From the NCBI GenBank assembly GCA_023897205.1, contig JAHWDD010000002.1, positions 5,456,001 through 5,520,000 on the forward strand: DNA of 64,000 bases. The letters run 5' to 3'. A program made the position numbers and the translations under genes. Positions 1 to 10,928 of this stretch are shown piece by piece; position 1 is the first letter of the stretch; each line of letters opens with the position of its first letter. The notes under the pieces were generated by a model. That model saw only the letters and a program-made list of their open reading frames with translations. It made no database searches and was not told where the DNA came from. The stretch comes from Exophiala sp. HKRS030. Its lineage: Eukaryota > Ascomycota > Eurotiomycetes > Chaetothyriales > Herpotrichiellaceae.

Positions 1-1132
1 CCAAGACGCCATACGGGTCGCCGTCGTCGAATTCGCCGTCTTCATCGGCGAATTCCTCTGCCAACTCGCTCTCCACGATCGCTGCGATCTCGGCCTGTGT
101 GTGTGCGTCGTCCCATTGCGGTTGCACGTCGCGCTCGTAGTCGTGGTGGAGCAGCGATGGGGTCTGTGCGACGCTGGTGGCTGCTGTTGCGGTTGCGGGC
201 GTCATGGCTAATGAGCGTCGGCTGTTGCGTTTGTTGCTGTTGCGCCGGCTGACGCTGGGCGTGGCGCGGCTTAGGGACCGAGGTGGGCGGCGTTCGTCGA
301 TTGGTGATGCGAGCGAGGTGGACGAGTCGCGCTTCGAAAGCCAGGATTGTCCCTTTGTTTCGCGCGATGATTCTGTCAGCATCAGGCCTGTTTGGATGAT
401 CCACGAGGACGACGAGGACGGAGGGATGTGGAGTCGTGAGACGGATTTCGAGCTGGATAATGAGTTGCCGTTGCTGTTGGACGACTTGTGTCCGAAGCCC
501 TCACTGGTCAAGGCACCGGATGGGAGATCGCTGTAATGCGGGTGCAAGTGGTGGTGGTGGGAAGAGCCGCTGTGAAGTGCATGGTGTGCGTAGATTGAGG
601 AAGATGATGACAGAGATAGTGCCGGGTTGGTGCTAGTAATGCCGATACTGGATTTTGCTTTCCTCTTCAGCCCTGAGCCCGCGACATCCAAGTTTGTCGT
701 CCCTCCTACTATTCCTGATGCAGCCCCAACGCCAACATTCTCGCCCGCCTTCGTTCTTGTCCTCGAACTCGCCCTCGACCCGACCCGTGACCCCGTCCGA
801 CTTCCCACACGGCTACCACTATGTCCTTGTCCATGTCCATGGCGATGACCATATCCGTGTGCATGGGCCCCGGTGCCCAAAATCCCGCCTGGAGAAGGCA
901 GCCCCGCAACTGTGCTCAAGCTGCGCAAGGAGTTGGAAGTGTGTAATTCAGAAGTCACCGGATCGAAGTACGCGTCGTAGTCTGCCGGATCGATCGGGTA
1001 CTTGGGTGTCAGTGGGGCGAGCGACAAGTGTGTAAGAGACTGCAGGTTGGGATGTGAGCGGCGGTGCGAGCCTGGGGTATAGGCATGGCTGATTGAGGGA
1101 GAGATTGGTGATGGTGGAGTTATTGTGCTCAT
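1..1132 (-). CDS. Conserved low-complexity fungal protein, C-terminus off the left edge
   Basis: An open frame runs from an ATG at 1132 leftward to the window edge with no stop, about 377 codons. It is rich in Ser, His and Gly. Near the N-terminus it has SHRRSHPNLQSLTHLSLAPL followed by TPKYPIDPADYDAYF. In the middle comes WIIQTGLMLTESSRETKGQ followed by SWLSKRDSSTSL, and near the cut edge an acidic stretch (ESELAEEFADEDGEFDDGD). Pezizomycotina have a family of unknown function with the same order of parts (a 'NLxxLSLAPLTPxxP' N-terminus and a 'KGQSWL' core); I believe it is the one catalogued as DUF3984, from memory and not checked. No catalytic motif is visible. The plus-strand frames here are shadows. 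Function unknown; the family link is moderate, the coding call strong. Confidence 0.7.
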   Translation of the reverse strand, partial: MSTITPPSPISPSISHAYTPGSHRRSHPNLQSLTHLSLAPLTPKYPIDPADYDAYFDPVTSELHTSNSLRSLSTVAGLPSPGGILGTGAHAHGYGHRHGHGQGHSGSRVGSRTGSRVGSRASSRTRTKAGENVGVGAASGIVGGTTNLDVAGSGLKRKAKSSIGITSTNPALSLSSSSSIYAHHALHSGSSHHHHLHPHYSDLPSGALTSEGFGHKSSNSNGNSLSSSKSVSRLHIPPSSSSSWIIQTGLMLTESSRETKGQSWLSKRDSSTSLASPIDERRPPRSLSRATPSVSRRNSNKRNSRRSLAMTPATATAATSVAQTPSLLHHDYERDVQPQWDDAHTQAEIAAIVESELAEEFADEDGEFDDGDPYGVL

Positions 1133-1720
1133 TGTGTGGGTTTGCTGGTAGAGGAAATGGCTATGTTTATGGCAGTGGTTCGTGAATAGGATCGGGTCTG
1201 CGCAGTCGAGGAAGGTGGTAGGCAGTCTATGAATAGCAAGGGATGGTAGGGCGAGAAAGAGGACGGATGGAGTAGTTGTTGTGATCGTATGAAGAGAAGA
1301 TGGAAGTGTGGTTGGCAAAGCAAGATGAGGTGAGGTGAGGTGTAGGTTGTGTGTCCTCTGCGCTGAGTGCGGAGGAATCACAAAGTCGATCGGCGCAAAA
1401 TGGGCAAAACTGGTACGAAGGAACCGAGGTTCCCTTTGCATGTGATTTTCACGTCATTTTATTCTCTCTCGCATGCAAAATGCTCGGCTCTCATGACTCT
1501 AAACACATTCTTTATAGTACCTCCCCAATGAGAAGGAAATCCAGGGTGCTTTGAATCATATCAAGGAGTCTTTCACATTGACTTTTGGATGTGTGGTTTA
1601 CTTTTTGTTTTGGTGTATCTCTACAAACGGGTCTACTTGTGTAGCATGGCCGAGGTCTATAACGACAATTCGCTTTCTAGCTGCAGCTTTTCGACCGACG
1701 CCGCCTTTCAGAATTTCCTC

Positions 1721-2770
1721 CTACGATTGAGTCTTCTTGATATCTCCCTTGTTGACAAGGAACGCTTCCAGTGTAGAAATCGCAGACCATAATCTATTCT
1801 CTGCCTCAGGGAATACCAGTGATCGTGGTCCATAGAAGACTTCATCGCTGACCTCCTCAGCATGTCGGGGCAGACAGTGCATAAACTTCCAGCCCTGAGC
1901 TGCTCCTCCCTTTTTGGCCAACGCCTCTGTAACTTGATATCCGGCAAAAGCCTTCAGTCTCTTCACCTTCTCGTCCTCCTGACCCATAGAAATCCATGTA
2001 TCTGTGACGATAATGTTGGCACCCTTGACCGCCTCTTCGGGCGTGTTTGTTTCAAAAAGTCCACCTTGCCCAGCGGCATTGATTTCCGCCTTGATCTTGT
2101 CGGGAATTTCGTAGCCTTTGGGCGTTGCAACGGCCATGTCGATACCGAGTTTTCGGGCACCGATACAGAGATCATAGAGAACGTTGTTCGCATCCCCAAC
2201 CCAAGCAATCTTGAGGCCCTTGAGGTTCTCTGCTGGCGTTGAGAAAGTCTGTGTCAGAGTTGCAAAGTCTGCAATGATCTGCATGGGGTGATAGGTATCG
2301 CACAAGGCGTTGATTACTGGCACAGACGAGTCTTTGGCCAGGTTGGCAATGTCTGAATGAGGACCGACGCGAGCCACAATCCCAGCAGTCATGCTTGAGA
2401 TCACTACCGAAGTGTCGTAGAGGGATTCGTTCACACCAAGTTGAATGTCATCTTTGCCTAGAAACATTGGGTGACCACCGAGTGCCACAACTGCGCCTTC
2501 AGTTGAAACTCGTGTCCGTGTCGATCTTTTGGAGAAGATCAGAGCAACGGTTTTGTTTGCAAGGGTATTTCGTAGAGGCCATGACGATGGCAGTTTGGAA
2601 GATTTGTGTGTTGTTGCATTATTGACCAAAGTTGCTAACTCTGTCGGTGTCAAGTCTGAAATCGAGAGAAAATGACGAGGTGTTGGGTTGGTGCTGGTGC
2701 TGGAGGATCTGGTGGATAGGGTGAGGGCTTGTTTGCGGAGTGGACGAAGAAGGGGTCGCAGGGGAGGCAT
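1721..2770 (-). CDS. argB: Ornithine carbamoyltransferase, mitochondrial
   Basis: Arginine biosynthesis: carbamoyl phosphate + ornithine to citrulline, expected in the mitochondrial matrix. Single exon, 349 aa. The start is the ATG at 2770; an upstream TTG at 2815 keeps the frame open but is not needed. The first ~30 residues are rich in Arg, Leu, Ser and Thr with no acidic residue, a good mitochondrial presequence. The carbamoyl-phosphate motif STRTR lies at about 83-87, HPMQ at about 161-164, a DTWISMG ornithine-loop motif follows, and HCLP (catalytic Cys) lies at about 298-301. Length and motif order match fungal OTCases throughout. Its neighbour at 3392 is transcribed divergently, with about 620 bp between them. 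No truncation or odd residue seen. Confidence 0.97.
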   Translation of the reverse strand: MPPLRPLLRPLRKQALTLSTRSSSTSTNPTPRHFLSISDLTPTELATLVNNATTHKSSKLPSSWPLRNTLANKTVALIFSKRSTRTRVSTEGAVVALGGHPMFLGKDDIQLGVNESLYDTSVVISSMTAGIVARVGPHSDIANLAKDSSVPVINALCDTYHPMQIIADFATLTQTFSTPAENLKGLKIAWVGDANNVLYDLCIGARKLGIDMAVATPKGYEIPDKIKAEINAAGQGGLFETNTPEEAVKGANIIVTDTWISMGQEDEKVKRLKAFAGYQVTEALAKKGGAAQGWKFMHCLPRHAEEVSDEVFYGPRSLVFPEAENRLWSAISTLEAFLVNKGDIKKTQS

Positions 2771-3391
2771 TCTGTCAAGATTGGGACTCGGAAAAGGAAA
2801 GAAAACACGAGGCAAAGAGAGTTTTCAGGCCAGGAGAAGTCTTCCGTAGCTCTTTGATTATATATGCATCGTCGTCTGCGGGTTGAGAATTTTTGAGTCA
2901 CAAGTTCCTTTGGTATTTTTGACCGAAAAAAGAAAAGATCCAACGACTGGCTTTGGCGGTCGACGGTACCTGAGAGGCTAATTACTTTAACTAAGGTACC
3001 TAACCGAAGCGTGCCTAAAGTGCCACTGGTGCTTAACTAACTCCTAGGTACTGTACCTGAGTTAGGCAAGGACTTGATCTTCCCCGCAAAGAATTTTCCT
3101 TGGGTGAGGGTTTTCTGATAAGATAGCGACAGGAGCTAGGAGCTTAGCAAATTAGCATTGGCACATGTTTCCCAGTTCAGAATGACTAAGTGACGCTCTA
3201 ACCACATCAGGGTAGCTCCATGATTTTTAGTGGAAAATATTCAGCCAATAGATGGTCAGAACTCAAGTGATTCTCTCGCACGTCATTGGTCATGTGCCTC
3301 AGCCTTGTCTTGAAATTTTGGACCAACGTTGAGACTCGTCTACTCCGTATGGTAAAAGGTGACAGCAGGCTCTACGATCTCACCGAGCACC
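2771..3391. other. Divergent promoter region, argB / homocysteine methyltransferase
   Basis: About 620 bp between two start codons pointing away from each other. It contains several near-palindromic GGTACC/TTAGGTAC stretches around 2965-3060 and one TACTCCGTA (3341-3349), a 9-mer that recurs in other intergenic parts of this window. No gene recognised. Confidence 0.5.
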
Positions 3392-4387
3392 ATGTCGCTA
3401 GACCTCCTGGACCGAGAGATCCTCCTACTAGATGGAGGACTAGGTACGACGCTCGAGGACGAGCACTCTGTCAAGTTCTCCCACAAGACCCCTCTCTGGT
3501 CATCACATTTACTTGTTGAGAATACTGATATCCTCAAGACTGTCCAGCATGATTTTGCTGCTGCTGGTGCAGATGTGATCCTGACAGCCACCTACCAAAC
3601 TAGTCTTGATGGCTTCAGAAACACCAAATTGAACCAGGAAGATGGGATTGGAGAGCAGGATGCCACAGAGTACGTGGTTTCCGCCGTTTCCATTGCTCGA
3701 CAAGCATTTCAAGGACGACACGGATTGGTTGCGTTGAGTTTGGGTGCTTATGGAGCAACCATGGTTCCGAGCACAGAGTATAGTGGTGACTATGGCACCA
3801 TGAATGAGATTGACCTGTTTCAGTTCCATCGTGAACGCCTGAGGATCTTCCAGGAGAGCTCCCACTGGGACGAGGTCGACCTTATCGCTTTTGAAACATT
3901 ACCCAGGCTTGATGAAGTCAAAGCAGTCAAACGAACAATGCAGGAAGTCAGAGACAAGAAGTTCTGGATTTCTTGTGTATTTCCCAATGACGACGAGAGA
4001 CTACCTGATGGGACAAGTATTGAGTCTTTGGTCAAGGTCACATTGGATGGGACGGTAAGTCCTTTCGCAATCGGAATCAACTGCACCAAGATCCACAAGG
4101 TATCAAGATTGATCCAGAGGTTCGAGGAGGCAGCTACAAGTCATGGCTATGAGCTGCCTCGATTGGTCATCTATCCCGATGGTGCTGGAGGAAAGGTATA
4201 CGATACAAAGCTACAGCAGTGGATTGGGAGCGATCAAGGCCAACCACCATGGGATGAGCAAATGATTGAAATTGTCGACGAGGTGAGAGGAAGAGGATTG
4301 TGGAAAGGAATATTGGTTGGAGGCTGTTGTAAGACTAGTCCAGGACATATAGCCAAGTTGAGGAAACGAATAGACCAAAAGTACTGA
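3392..4387 (+). CDS. Homocysteine S-methyltransferase family protein
   Basis: Zinc-dependent methyl transfer to homocysteine giving methionine, probably from S-methylmethionine or S-adenosylmethionine (Sam4/Mht1 type in yeast). Single exon, 331 aa, starting at the ATG at 3392; the frame stays open upstream only from a GTG. The N-terminus has LLLDGGLGTTLE, typical of the family barrel. The three zinc-binding cysteines are present: Cys at about 231 (GINCTK) and the pair in GGCC at about 310-313. Length is usual for the family. It sits between argB and a DUF3712 gene, both ordinary metabolic neighbours. The choice of methyl donor cannot be read from sequence. Confidence 0.93.
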   Translation: MSLDLLDREILLLDGGLGTTLEDEHSVKFSHKTPLWSSHLLVENTDILKTVQHDFAAAGADVILTATYQTSLDGFRNTKLNQEDGIGEQDATEYVVSAVSIARQAFQGRHGLVALSLGAYGATMVPSTEYSGDYGTMNEIDLFQFHRERLRIFQESSHWDEVDLIAFETLPRLDEVKAVKRTMQEVRDKKFWISCVFPNDDERLPDGTSIESLVKVTLDGTVSPFAIGINCTKIHKVSRLIQRFEEAATSHGYELPRLVIYPDGAGGKVYDTKLQQWIGSDQGQPPWDEQMIEIVDEVRGRGLWKGILVGGCCKTSPGHIAKLRKRIDQKY

Positions 4388-4880
4388 GGTTCATTGAGGA
4401 CCGAGAGAATCATGATCATGAGGGTGAAATAGCCTAAATCTTTCGTCTGCTCTGTGGGGAGTAACTGGATTAAGCCCGGACCAGGCCGCTCGTTGGGGGG
4501 AACACCCTAAGGGCCTCCTTAGCCACCCATCGACCCTAATTTCCAGGCGATCCGGGCCTTCAACAAGCCCCTTAAGCCCCCTAAGGCCGCCGCACCGCCC
4601 TTCAACCTTCTTCGGCCCCTCATCCGTTCTCCCCTAAGTTACTGTACGTGTCCCCCACAACCTCCTGCGGCTGTACCTGCATCTGCCGTCATCTGCCTAG
4701 ATTTCAACTTCCAAGATACGACGCCATGCCTCATCTCTCGTTTCGTCTTCGTCATGATTCTTGATGTCGTAGATCTCACCACCCAGTTCGTCGTTCAACA
4801 TTACTTCATCTCTCCACGTCCGTCTGCGCCTCAATGATTTGACCAACTCCTAGAGAGCAGCTTCCACTGCGCTGTTCATC
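4388..4880. other. Spacer and C-rich 5' leader of the DUF3712 gene
   Basis: About 490 bp. 4470-4640 is strongly C/G-rich with runs such as GGGGGG and repeated CCCCTAAG/AAGCCCC units, and includes stretches of CT-rich leader typical of fungal promoters just before the start codon. No gene seen. Confidence 0.4.
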
Positions 4881-7261
4881 ATGTCCACCTCTAACGAGGG
4901 TCCTTCGACCTCCTCCGAGACCACTCCTCTTCTACAACGAACAGATGACGATGTTGCCTCTTATCGAACACCATCTCTGAACGAATCGCTCGAATCCCAT
5001 ACGAACAAAATCAGAAACAGATGGCCGACTATCATTGCTCTTACTTCTCTCTGCCTCTCTGTGGCTCTCATCTGTTTTGGCCTTGCCATTCCATCCGCCG
5101 TTGAGGAATATGCAAAAGAGAGCCTGGTCTTCGAGCCCACAAACTTGTCTATTGATTCCTTCACTGCATTGGGGATCCGGGCAAGGGTTCAGGGAACATT
5201 CTACTTGGACGCTTCCAAAGTCCGCAGTAAAGCTACGAGAAATCTAGGAAGATTTGGTACATGGATTGCCAAGGAGGTAAAGAGTGATGTCTCAACAGTC
5301 GATGTTCTCTTACCTGATTATGATGATGTCTTGTTGGGCACAGCGACAATCCCTCCCATAAAGCTCAACATTCAGAACAGGCACTATAACCATATCGACT
5401 TCTATACCGATCTCGAACCCGGCGATGTTGATGGTATAAGACAGGTTGCAAAGGACTTTCTCGACCACAAAATTCAAAGCATGGCAATCAAGGCAATCGC
5501 CAAAGTTTCCGTTCAAAGTGGTCTGATCAAGATCGGACAGCAGACCGTCACGCAATTCCTCGAATTCTCTGGAGGTGATGTCCCTGAAGTCCCTGCCTTT
5601 GACATCACTCACCTCCGATTTGCTGAATATGGCTTACCTGGTCATCCCGAAGGGTTGAAGGCTATGGCTTCCGTTACCGTGCAGAACAAATACCCTGTTA
5701 ATTTCGATGTTCCTCCGCTGGCATTTGAAGTGCTTCTTCCTGATTGTCGCGACGATTATTTGATATTGGCCACTGCCTCAACTGATGTTATACACGTTGA
5801 ATCACATCGAAACATCACTGCTAAGGTCACGGGATTGATTTCACAACTTCCAACCTCGTTGACAACCACATGTCCGGGCTCGAAATCTTCTCCACTCGAT
5901 AGCTTGGTCGCGGATTATCTATCTGGTCGTGATACCACCGTGTACATCCGGGGAGGAGAGCAAGATGCAGATACTCCCGATTGGATCGGTAACCTTCTCA
6001 GGGAAACCACACTGCCCTTTTCACTCCCTGGTCATCCCTTTGACAATCTGATCAAGAACTTTTCTTTGACGGACACACATTTCTCATTGCCGGATCCTTC
6101 GAGCGAGACTTATCCAAAAATCTCGGCGGTTGTCAAAGTTCTGGTTGGATTGCCGGCAGAAATAAATGTCAACCTTGATGTAAGCCAGGTCAGAGCAGAA
6201 GCCCAAGTTTTCTACCAAGGACAGGCCATGGGAAATTTGGACCTTTCAAAATGGCAGAAGGCCAATGCGACAAAGATTGATCAGGATCTTCTTGTACAAT
6301 CTATTGTAAAGGAAGCACCTCTGATTATCACTGATGACTCGGTTTTTTCGAAAGTGGTTCAGGAATTACTTTTCGGCGATGGAGCCGAGCTGACTGTACA
6401 CGCAGTTGTGGATGTCAATACCCAAACTGCACTGGGACAATTTGTGGTGCGAAATATTCCCACTGAGGGAGTCATTTTCATAAAACCATTGGGAGGCGAA
6501 GGCTTTAAGATGCCGGAAATAAAGGGTATGGAAGTCGTTGATACATCAGAACATGCATTGACTCTACAGGCAAGGGTTAATGTCACCAATCCTACAGAAT
6601 ACTCGGCTTCTGTCCCATATTGCAATGTCAGCCTCGTCGTGAACGAAACAAGAGTTGGTTTTGCTTGGGTTTCAGCAAATATTGTTCCCGGACCTAACGA
6701 GGTCATTATGCGAGCTGCCTGGGAAGTGAGTGCTGTGGGTAGGGAGTGGCTATCTCAGTTCATCTCTGGATATAATACCACTTTGACCGTCAAGACTCAC
6801 GCCAATTCTATCCCAAATTTCCCAGATGTTGGACTGTCGTTGACCATGCCTTCGCCAAGGATTTTTGGTCAACATTTCTTGAAGGAAACAACGGTATGAA
6901 CTCGTTTCCGGCCGCACAGACCCAACTAATGGATTAGATGCACCTCCTTTCTTCGACGGCCACTTTTATTTTGATCTCGCCGTTCGCCATGTTCATTACC
7001 AGCATCTCGGCAGCCGCTTTCTACAATGATACTGAAGTGGGAACGATCAAATGGCAATATCCCTTTGCCGTTGATGAAGGCGAGAGCACTACGCCAAAGT
7101 TGCCCGTTGAATGGGGTGGGAACGCCCTTGGAACGATTCGGGATGCAATTGGAGGAACCCTCAAGCTAGATGCTAATGCCGATGTAGGTGTGAGGATTGG
7201 TGATTGGAATGAGCAAATTTGGTACGAGGGAAAAGGTCTTGGAGCCAAAATCCGACTATAG
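4881..7261 (+). CDS. DUF3712-type single-pass membrane protein
   Basis: Two exons, 4881-6893 and 6938-7261, giving 778 aa. The 44-nt intron (GTATGA...CAACTAAT...TTAG) is needed: reading through it gives a stop at once, while the second exon continues with MHLLSSTATFILISPFAM and ends in GLGAKIRL, as in relatives. A cytosolic N-terminal tail of ~48 residues carries an acidic dileucine signal (ETTPLL, residues 13-18), then one transmembrane helix at about 49-71, then a long lumenal beta-rich region that includes the DUF3712 segment (about 230-340) and several Asn-X-Ser/Thr sites. The layout suggests a type II vacuolar or endosomal membrane protein, possibly lipid-binding by analogy with LEA/tubular lipid-binding folds. 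The molecular role is unknown. Confidence 0.88.
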
Positions 7262-8255
7262 AATGTTTACAATATACCCTGAAATTTCTGTTCATACGCA
7301 CACTGGTCGAAAGTCCAAACAGATGCCTGTCCTCGATTTATTCCAAGCGAACAAATGACGAGGTTCGGTAAAGACCAATGACAGAGACGACACAGACGTC
7401 GAGATATTGACTTGGCCACTGTATCTTACCAGGCTCACCGCCTGGTGTCTCTTTCGCGTTCGAATCAGTTACCGTAAGTCGGCCCCCATCTTTCCCTTGT
7501 AGAATGAACGTTCGGGAAATGGAGGTCAGCACACCGAACTTGTACGCAGGGTGAGATGGCCCTGGAAGTCAACGGCTCGGCGATCCGGGAACAGCGCTTC
7601 CCTCCATCATCGATTCATTCACCGCCAACCACCATCATCTCCCGGAGTTCCATTTAAACGGGCGACCGCATTATGACCTACCTACCTACGTGCACGCCAT
7701 GCCGAGTCGAGCATCACACACAAAAGGGAGGCACGGAAGGTCAATTAGGCGATGACGCAGATTGTCAAAAGAAGAAAACGCAGATGTAGGTAAGTTGTCG
7801 AGGGGGAAAAATGGCAGAAAATTTCTCGGATCAAACTCGGACCTCGTGGCTGGGCGGGCAGGATCCCGGTCACGTGCGCCTCTTTTTCGTCAGTGGTGCC
7901 ACGCCAGCCTGCACTAGCATGGGCAGGGGAGTATAGTGGGCAAAAAAGAGATATATACCTGAGCTGGCAAGGCTAAGAACCCAAGGTATATAGACAGAGT
8001 GCAGACGTCCGACGTTGCTCGCACACACACACACACACACATACGCACAAATACAAACAAATTCCGATTTTCAGACTTGGACTCGTGGGCCTTCGCCTCA
8101 GCCTTGGGCCGCTGGATAGCAAAGAAGCTGGGCCACTCTTGTGCCCTACAGAGTGATTTACGACACAAACACACCACAACATCCAAAGCCAGGCAGACAC
8201 AGCGAGCAAAGCGAGAGATCACGACCGAGACAAAGGATACCAAACTCGCTCCAAA
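7262..8255. other. Intergenic, no gene recognised
   Basis: About 1 kb without a convincing frame. It holds a (CA)10 microsatellite near its right end and a stretch with multiple CCTACC/TACCTACG units near 7680. A CT/CA-rich leader precedes the small ORF at 8256. Confidence 0.4.
8022..8041. repeat. (CA)10 microsatellite
   Basis: Twenty bases of uninterrupted CA dinucleotide, followed by an imperfect CA-rich tail (ATACGCACAAATACAAAC). Seen directly. Confidence 0.95.
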
Positions 8256-8687
8256 ATGAAAACCTCATCATCATCGTCATCACGACAACCCTCATCAACC
8301 CTGTTCGCACAACCCCTACGCAAAAACGGCTTGCGCATGATTCTCGAGCCCGACATCGACACTTCCCTTGGATTGGAACTCGGTCTTGGAACTGGACATG
8401 GATTCGGACATGGATTTGGACCCGTGTACACGATCGACGGCTTGAAGGCCGGCACAACCAATGCCGATGTCGCCGCGAGGTTGCAGTGTGTCGGCGACAC
8501 CGTCAAGTGGAGTGCGAAGCATCGCAAGGCCGCGACCACGGCCGCGAAGGGCAAAGGGAATGGGGTTGGGAATCGCATTGGGAAGGGCAAGGGGAAAGCC
8601 GCAGGGAAAGAGCTGATGGATGGCGTGGCAAGCAGCGCGGCGAGCAGCAGCGGGGGTAGCAGCAGGGCATCGTCGGAGAGTGGCTGA
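8256..8687 (+). CDS. Small hypothetical protein, low complexity
   Basis: ATG to stop, 143 aa, with a purine-rich CCAAA context before the ATG. The protein has a Ser-rich start, a Gly/His-rich section (GLELGLGTGHGFGHGFGP), a central VAARLQCVGDTVKWSAKHRK, a Lys/Gly-rich basic stretch and a Ser/Ala tail. No domain recognised. A longer overlapping frame (8141-8659) and antisense frames exist because of the biased composition, so coding status is uncertain. The central non-repetitive portion is the best argument that this frame is real. Confidence 0.35.
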   Translation: MKTSSSSSSRQPSSTLFAQPLRKNGLRMILEPDIDTSLGLELGLGTGHGFGHGFGPVYTIDGLKAGTTNADVAARLQCVGDTVKWSAKHRKAATTAAKGKGNGVGNRIGKGKGKAAGKELMDGVASSAASSSGGSSRASSESG

Positions 8688-9223
8688 GGTGGAATCTGAT
8701 TTCTCAGCTTTTCAGCTGTTGCTGATTGTCGAAACGTTGAAGGGCTCTACTTTGCTATGCTATGCTATGCTATGGCTGTCTTTCGCCAACTCTGGAAGGG
8801 GTACTCTGTCGACATTGCCGTGCCGGAACGGTATTGAAGGGGACATCTCCACTACAGCAGGCCCAATATTCCGCCAGAAAATCCTTTTCGGCCACTGACT
8901 GGACATGCCGGCCTGGCTTTCTTCTTCTGGGTGGATGTGGAGTCCGTGGAGCCACTGTCGTGGTCGCACTCGCCTCCCCAAAGTATTCGATACTGATACG
9001 CTCCAGGAGCTCCAACAGCTCTTACCATCTGCTTGATGCTATGAGGGCAGTCGTCAGGTGATCATATCTTTAAGCTGATGAATACGGGTCGAAGTGTTGG
9101 GGGAATCGATACCGCCCTAAGCTGGTCTGGATCTCGGTCTGCCGTCAACCATCTCGACTGAGGGCTGTGTCCACCAAGACGATGCATTCCTCATTATGAC
9201 CATCATCTCTCATGTGTCATCGC
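8688..9223. other. Intergenic, with a short TATGC tandem repeat
   Basis: About 540 bp. 8754-8774 has four near-perfect TATGC units. No frame here looks coding. Confidence 0.4.
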
Positions 9224-10243
9224 CTAACGAGCTTTCACCAGAGCTTGAATGATGTCGAATGCCCCAGGGGTTTCCGCCCACGAGTCATAATTGTATTTGA
9301 GCAGTAGTTTTACATGCTCTCGTGAACCATGGCTGCACACCGTCGGGCGAACATGGATATCAAGCCCAGGGTCCAACAAGCCGGCCCAAAAGGAGGGACA
9401 TTCTCTTTTCACCACTTCGAACAACTTTCGGACCTGGGCATTGAGGTTCTCGATCAGGGTGATGACATCGTCCATATGTCGAATGGTTTTGTTCTTGAGT
9501 ACCAGCTCGCGCACCAAGTGAACCTGAATCATCTTTAGGATTTCTGCTGGGACCACCCGGGACAGTATAGTGGAGTTGTTCCAGTTATTCAAATCTTGGA
9601 GCAGTCGAATCTTCAAAAGTGTCAATGGAATTAAAGCTCCCAACTGAGGATACCTTCCCATGAACCAAGCAACAGATTCTAATACATTGGCGTTTTTGGT
9701 GTCCAGATATGGGAGACTCAAGTCCTTCCAATCGTACTGACCGCCTTTACTTGCCCACCACTTGAGGAAGTCATATGCTTCTTGATCTCGATCTATGCGA
9801 AGAAGTTGACATGGAGTCAAGTCTCGCATACCCATACTATCGGAACGATCTAAGCGATGGATTGCCTGTAGGTGCGTCAAGGCCGTCTCTACCGCAGTGG
9901 GAGTCTTGATTTGGAGGATTGCTTCGATCAAGTTGAATCGAGCAGACATATAAGGCCGCGTTGCGGCTATGCCCCAGAAGAATCCGACGCCAGAGTTGAA
10001 GACATCAGGGGGCAGAAACATGTCAGGAGGCTCGGCTCGCAGATTTGTTTCTGCTTGGGACAAGTGTTTGGAGGCGGATATGATCTCTTTGCACACAGCC
10101 TTATGGCGCGGTCGGTCTTCGATTTGATCTGCGCGACTGCAATAGTGGACGACATTGCAACCCGAGCATCGTTGCAAATTGGTGCCGGTGGAGCAAAGCT
10201 CGCATTTTGTGGTTAGGATTTGGATATTAGTGGTGATAGACAT
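9224..10243 (-). CDS. MYND-type zinc-finger protein
   Basis: Single exon, 339 aa. An N-terminal MYND finger runs from Cys14 to Cys51: C14-x2-C17, C26-x2-C29, C35, then Asp39 where the family has Cys or His, H47 and C51. The finger is followed by an alpha-helical region (FNSGVGFFWGIAATRPYMSARF, RDLTPCQLLRIDRDQEAYDF, DWKDLSLPYLD) that I recall from a Pezizomycotina-specific group of MYND proteins. MYND fingers usually bind proline-rich peptides; the rest has no catalytic motif, and no SET domain is present. It precedes the catabolic block but is not obviously part of it. Role unknown. Confidence 0.8.
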   Translation of the reverse strand: MSITTNIQILTTKCELCSTGTNLQRCSGCNVVHYCSRADQIEDRPRHKAVCKEIISASKHLSQAETNLRAEPPDMFLPPDVFNSGVGFFWGIAATRPYMSARFNLIEAILQIKTPTAVETALTHLQAIHRLDRSDSMGMRDLTPCQLLRIDRDQEAYDFLKWWASKGGQYDWKDLSLPYLDTKNANVLESVAWFMGRYPQLGALIPLTLLKIRLLQDLNNWNNSTILSRVVPAEILKMIQVHLVRELVLKNKTIRHMDDVITLIENLNAQVRKLFEVVKRECPSFWAGLLDPGLDIHVRPTVCSHGSREHVKLLLKYNYDSWAETPGAFDIIQALVKAR

Positions 10244-10928
10244 TGTCTTTGAAGAGATTAGGGCCCACTGGGTTCAGAGATCGTGTAGAATGTATGGATT
10301 TCTCTTGCTGAGGCCTTCTGCGTCTGTGAGACTTGCAGATTATGTCGTATCAATGTTAGCGGAATGATGATTTCGTCCTGTGACCGATATTTGGTGCTAA
10401 GAGTCGTTGTTGAGAGCTGTGGCGGTATTCCAATGCCGCACTCTCAGCTGCGAAGGAGATGGTACAGTATGATTAGTTAGAATCTATCCGGATACTTGTC
10501 AAAACAATGATGTTTTATTTTGATCGAAAAGAAAAGTTCAGTCTGGAAGTCGTGGCAGAGATCACCTCGTCGTTTCCCTGGAATCTGTACGATCTTTGAT
10601 TGGGAAAGGGCAGCGCATTTCCAACCTTGAGAAGTCGCTCAGCCTGATGTTGAAACCACATGAGTATTCCAAGTTTTCAGGCGCTGTTCATTCTCAAATG
10701 ATTCAACAGACTTTGGCTTTGATGCTGCACGAAGGCATCGAATCGAGGAGACGATCGAGAGACTCCCAGTTCTTAACACGTGTATGTGTTGCAAGACTGA
10801 GCCTCGCAATTTATCTACCAGGACTACAGTCTCAGATTGGGATGATGAGAGGTGCATGATTATCAACGAGATGGCCTTCATCGGCAGGCTCAGACTGTGT
10901 GGCTGACTATTCCATTAACCAGCATACC
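10244..10928. other. Intergenic, no gene recognised
   Basis: About 690 bp separating the MYND gene promoter from the 3' end of the first SDR of the catabolic block. No coding frame or structured repeat noticed. Confidence 0.4.

Noticed and set aside
42..404. Minus-strand 120-codon frame and plus-strand frames 177-536 and 655-1035
   Set aside because: They lie in other frames of the open gene on the minus strand at 1-1132 and have Arg/Gln-rich shadow composition.
661..760. A possible frameshift in the leftmost gene
   Set aside because: Rereading the minus strand base by base shows one continuous open frame; the apparent shift was a transcription slip of mine.
8141..8659. 172-codon plus-strand frame overlapping the small ORF at 8256
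   Set aside because: Its Arg/Trp/Glu-rich repetitive translation is the out-of-frame reading of GC-biased repeats.
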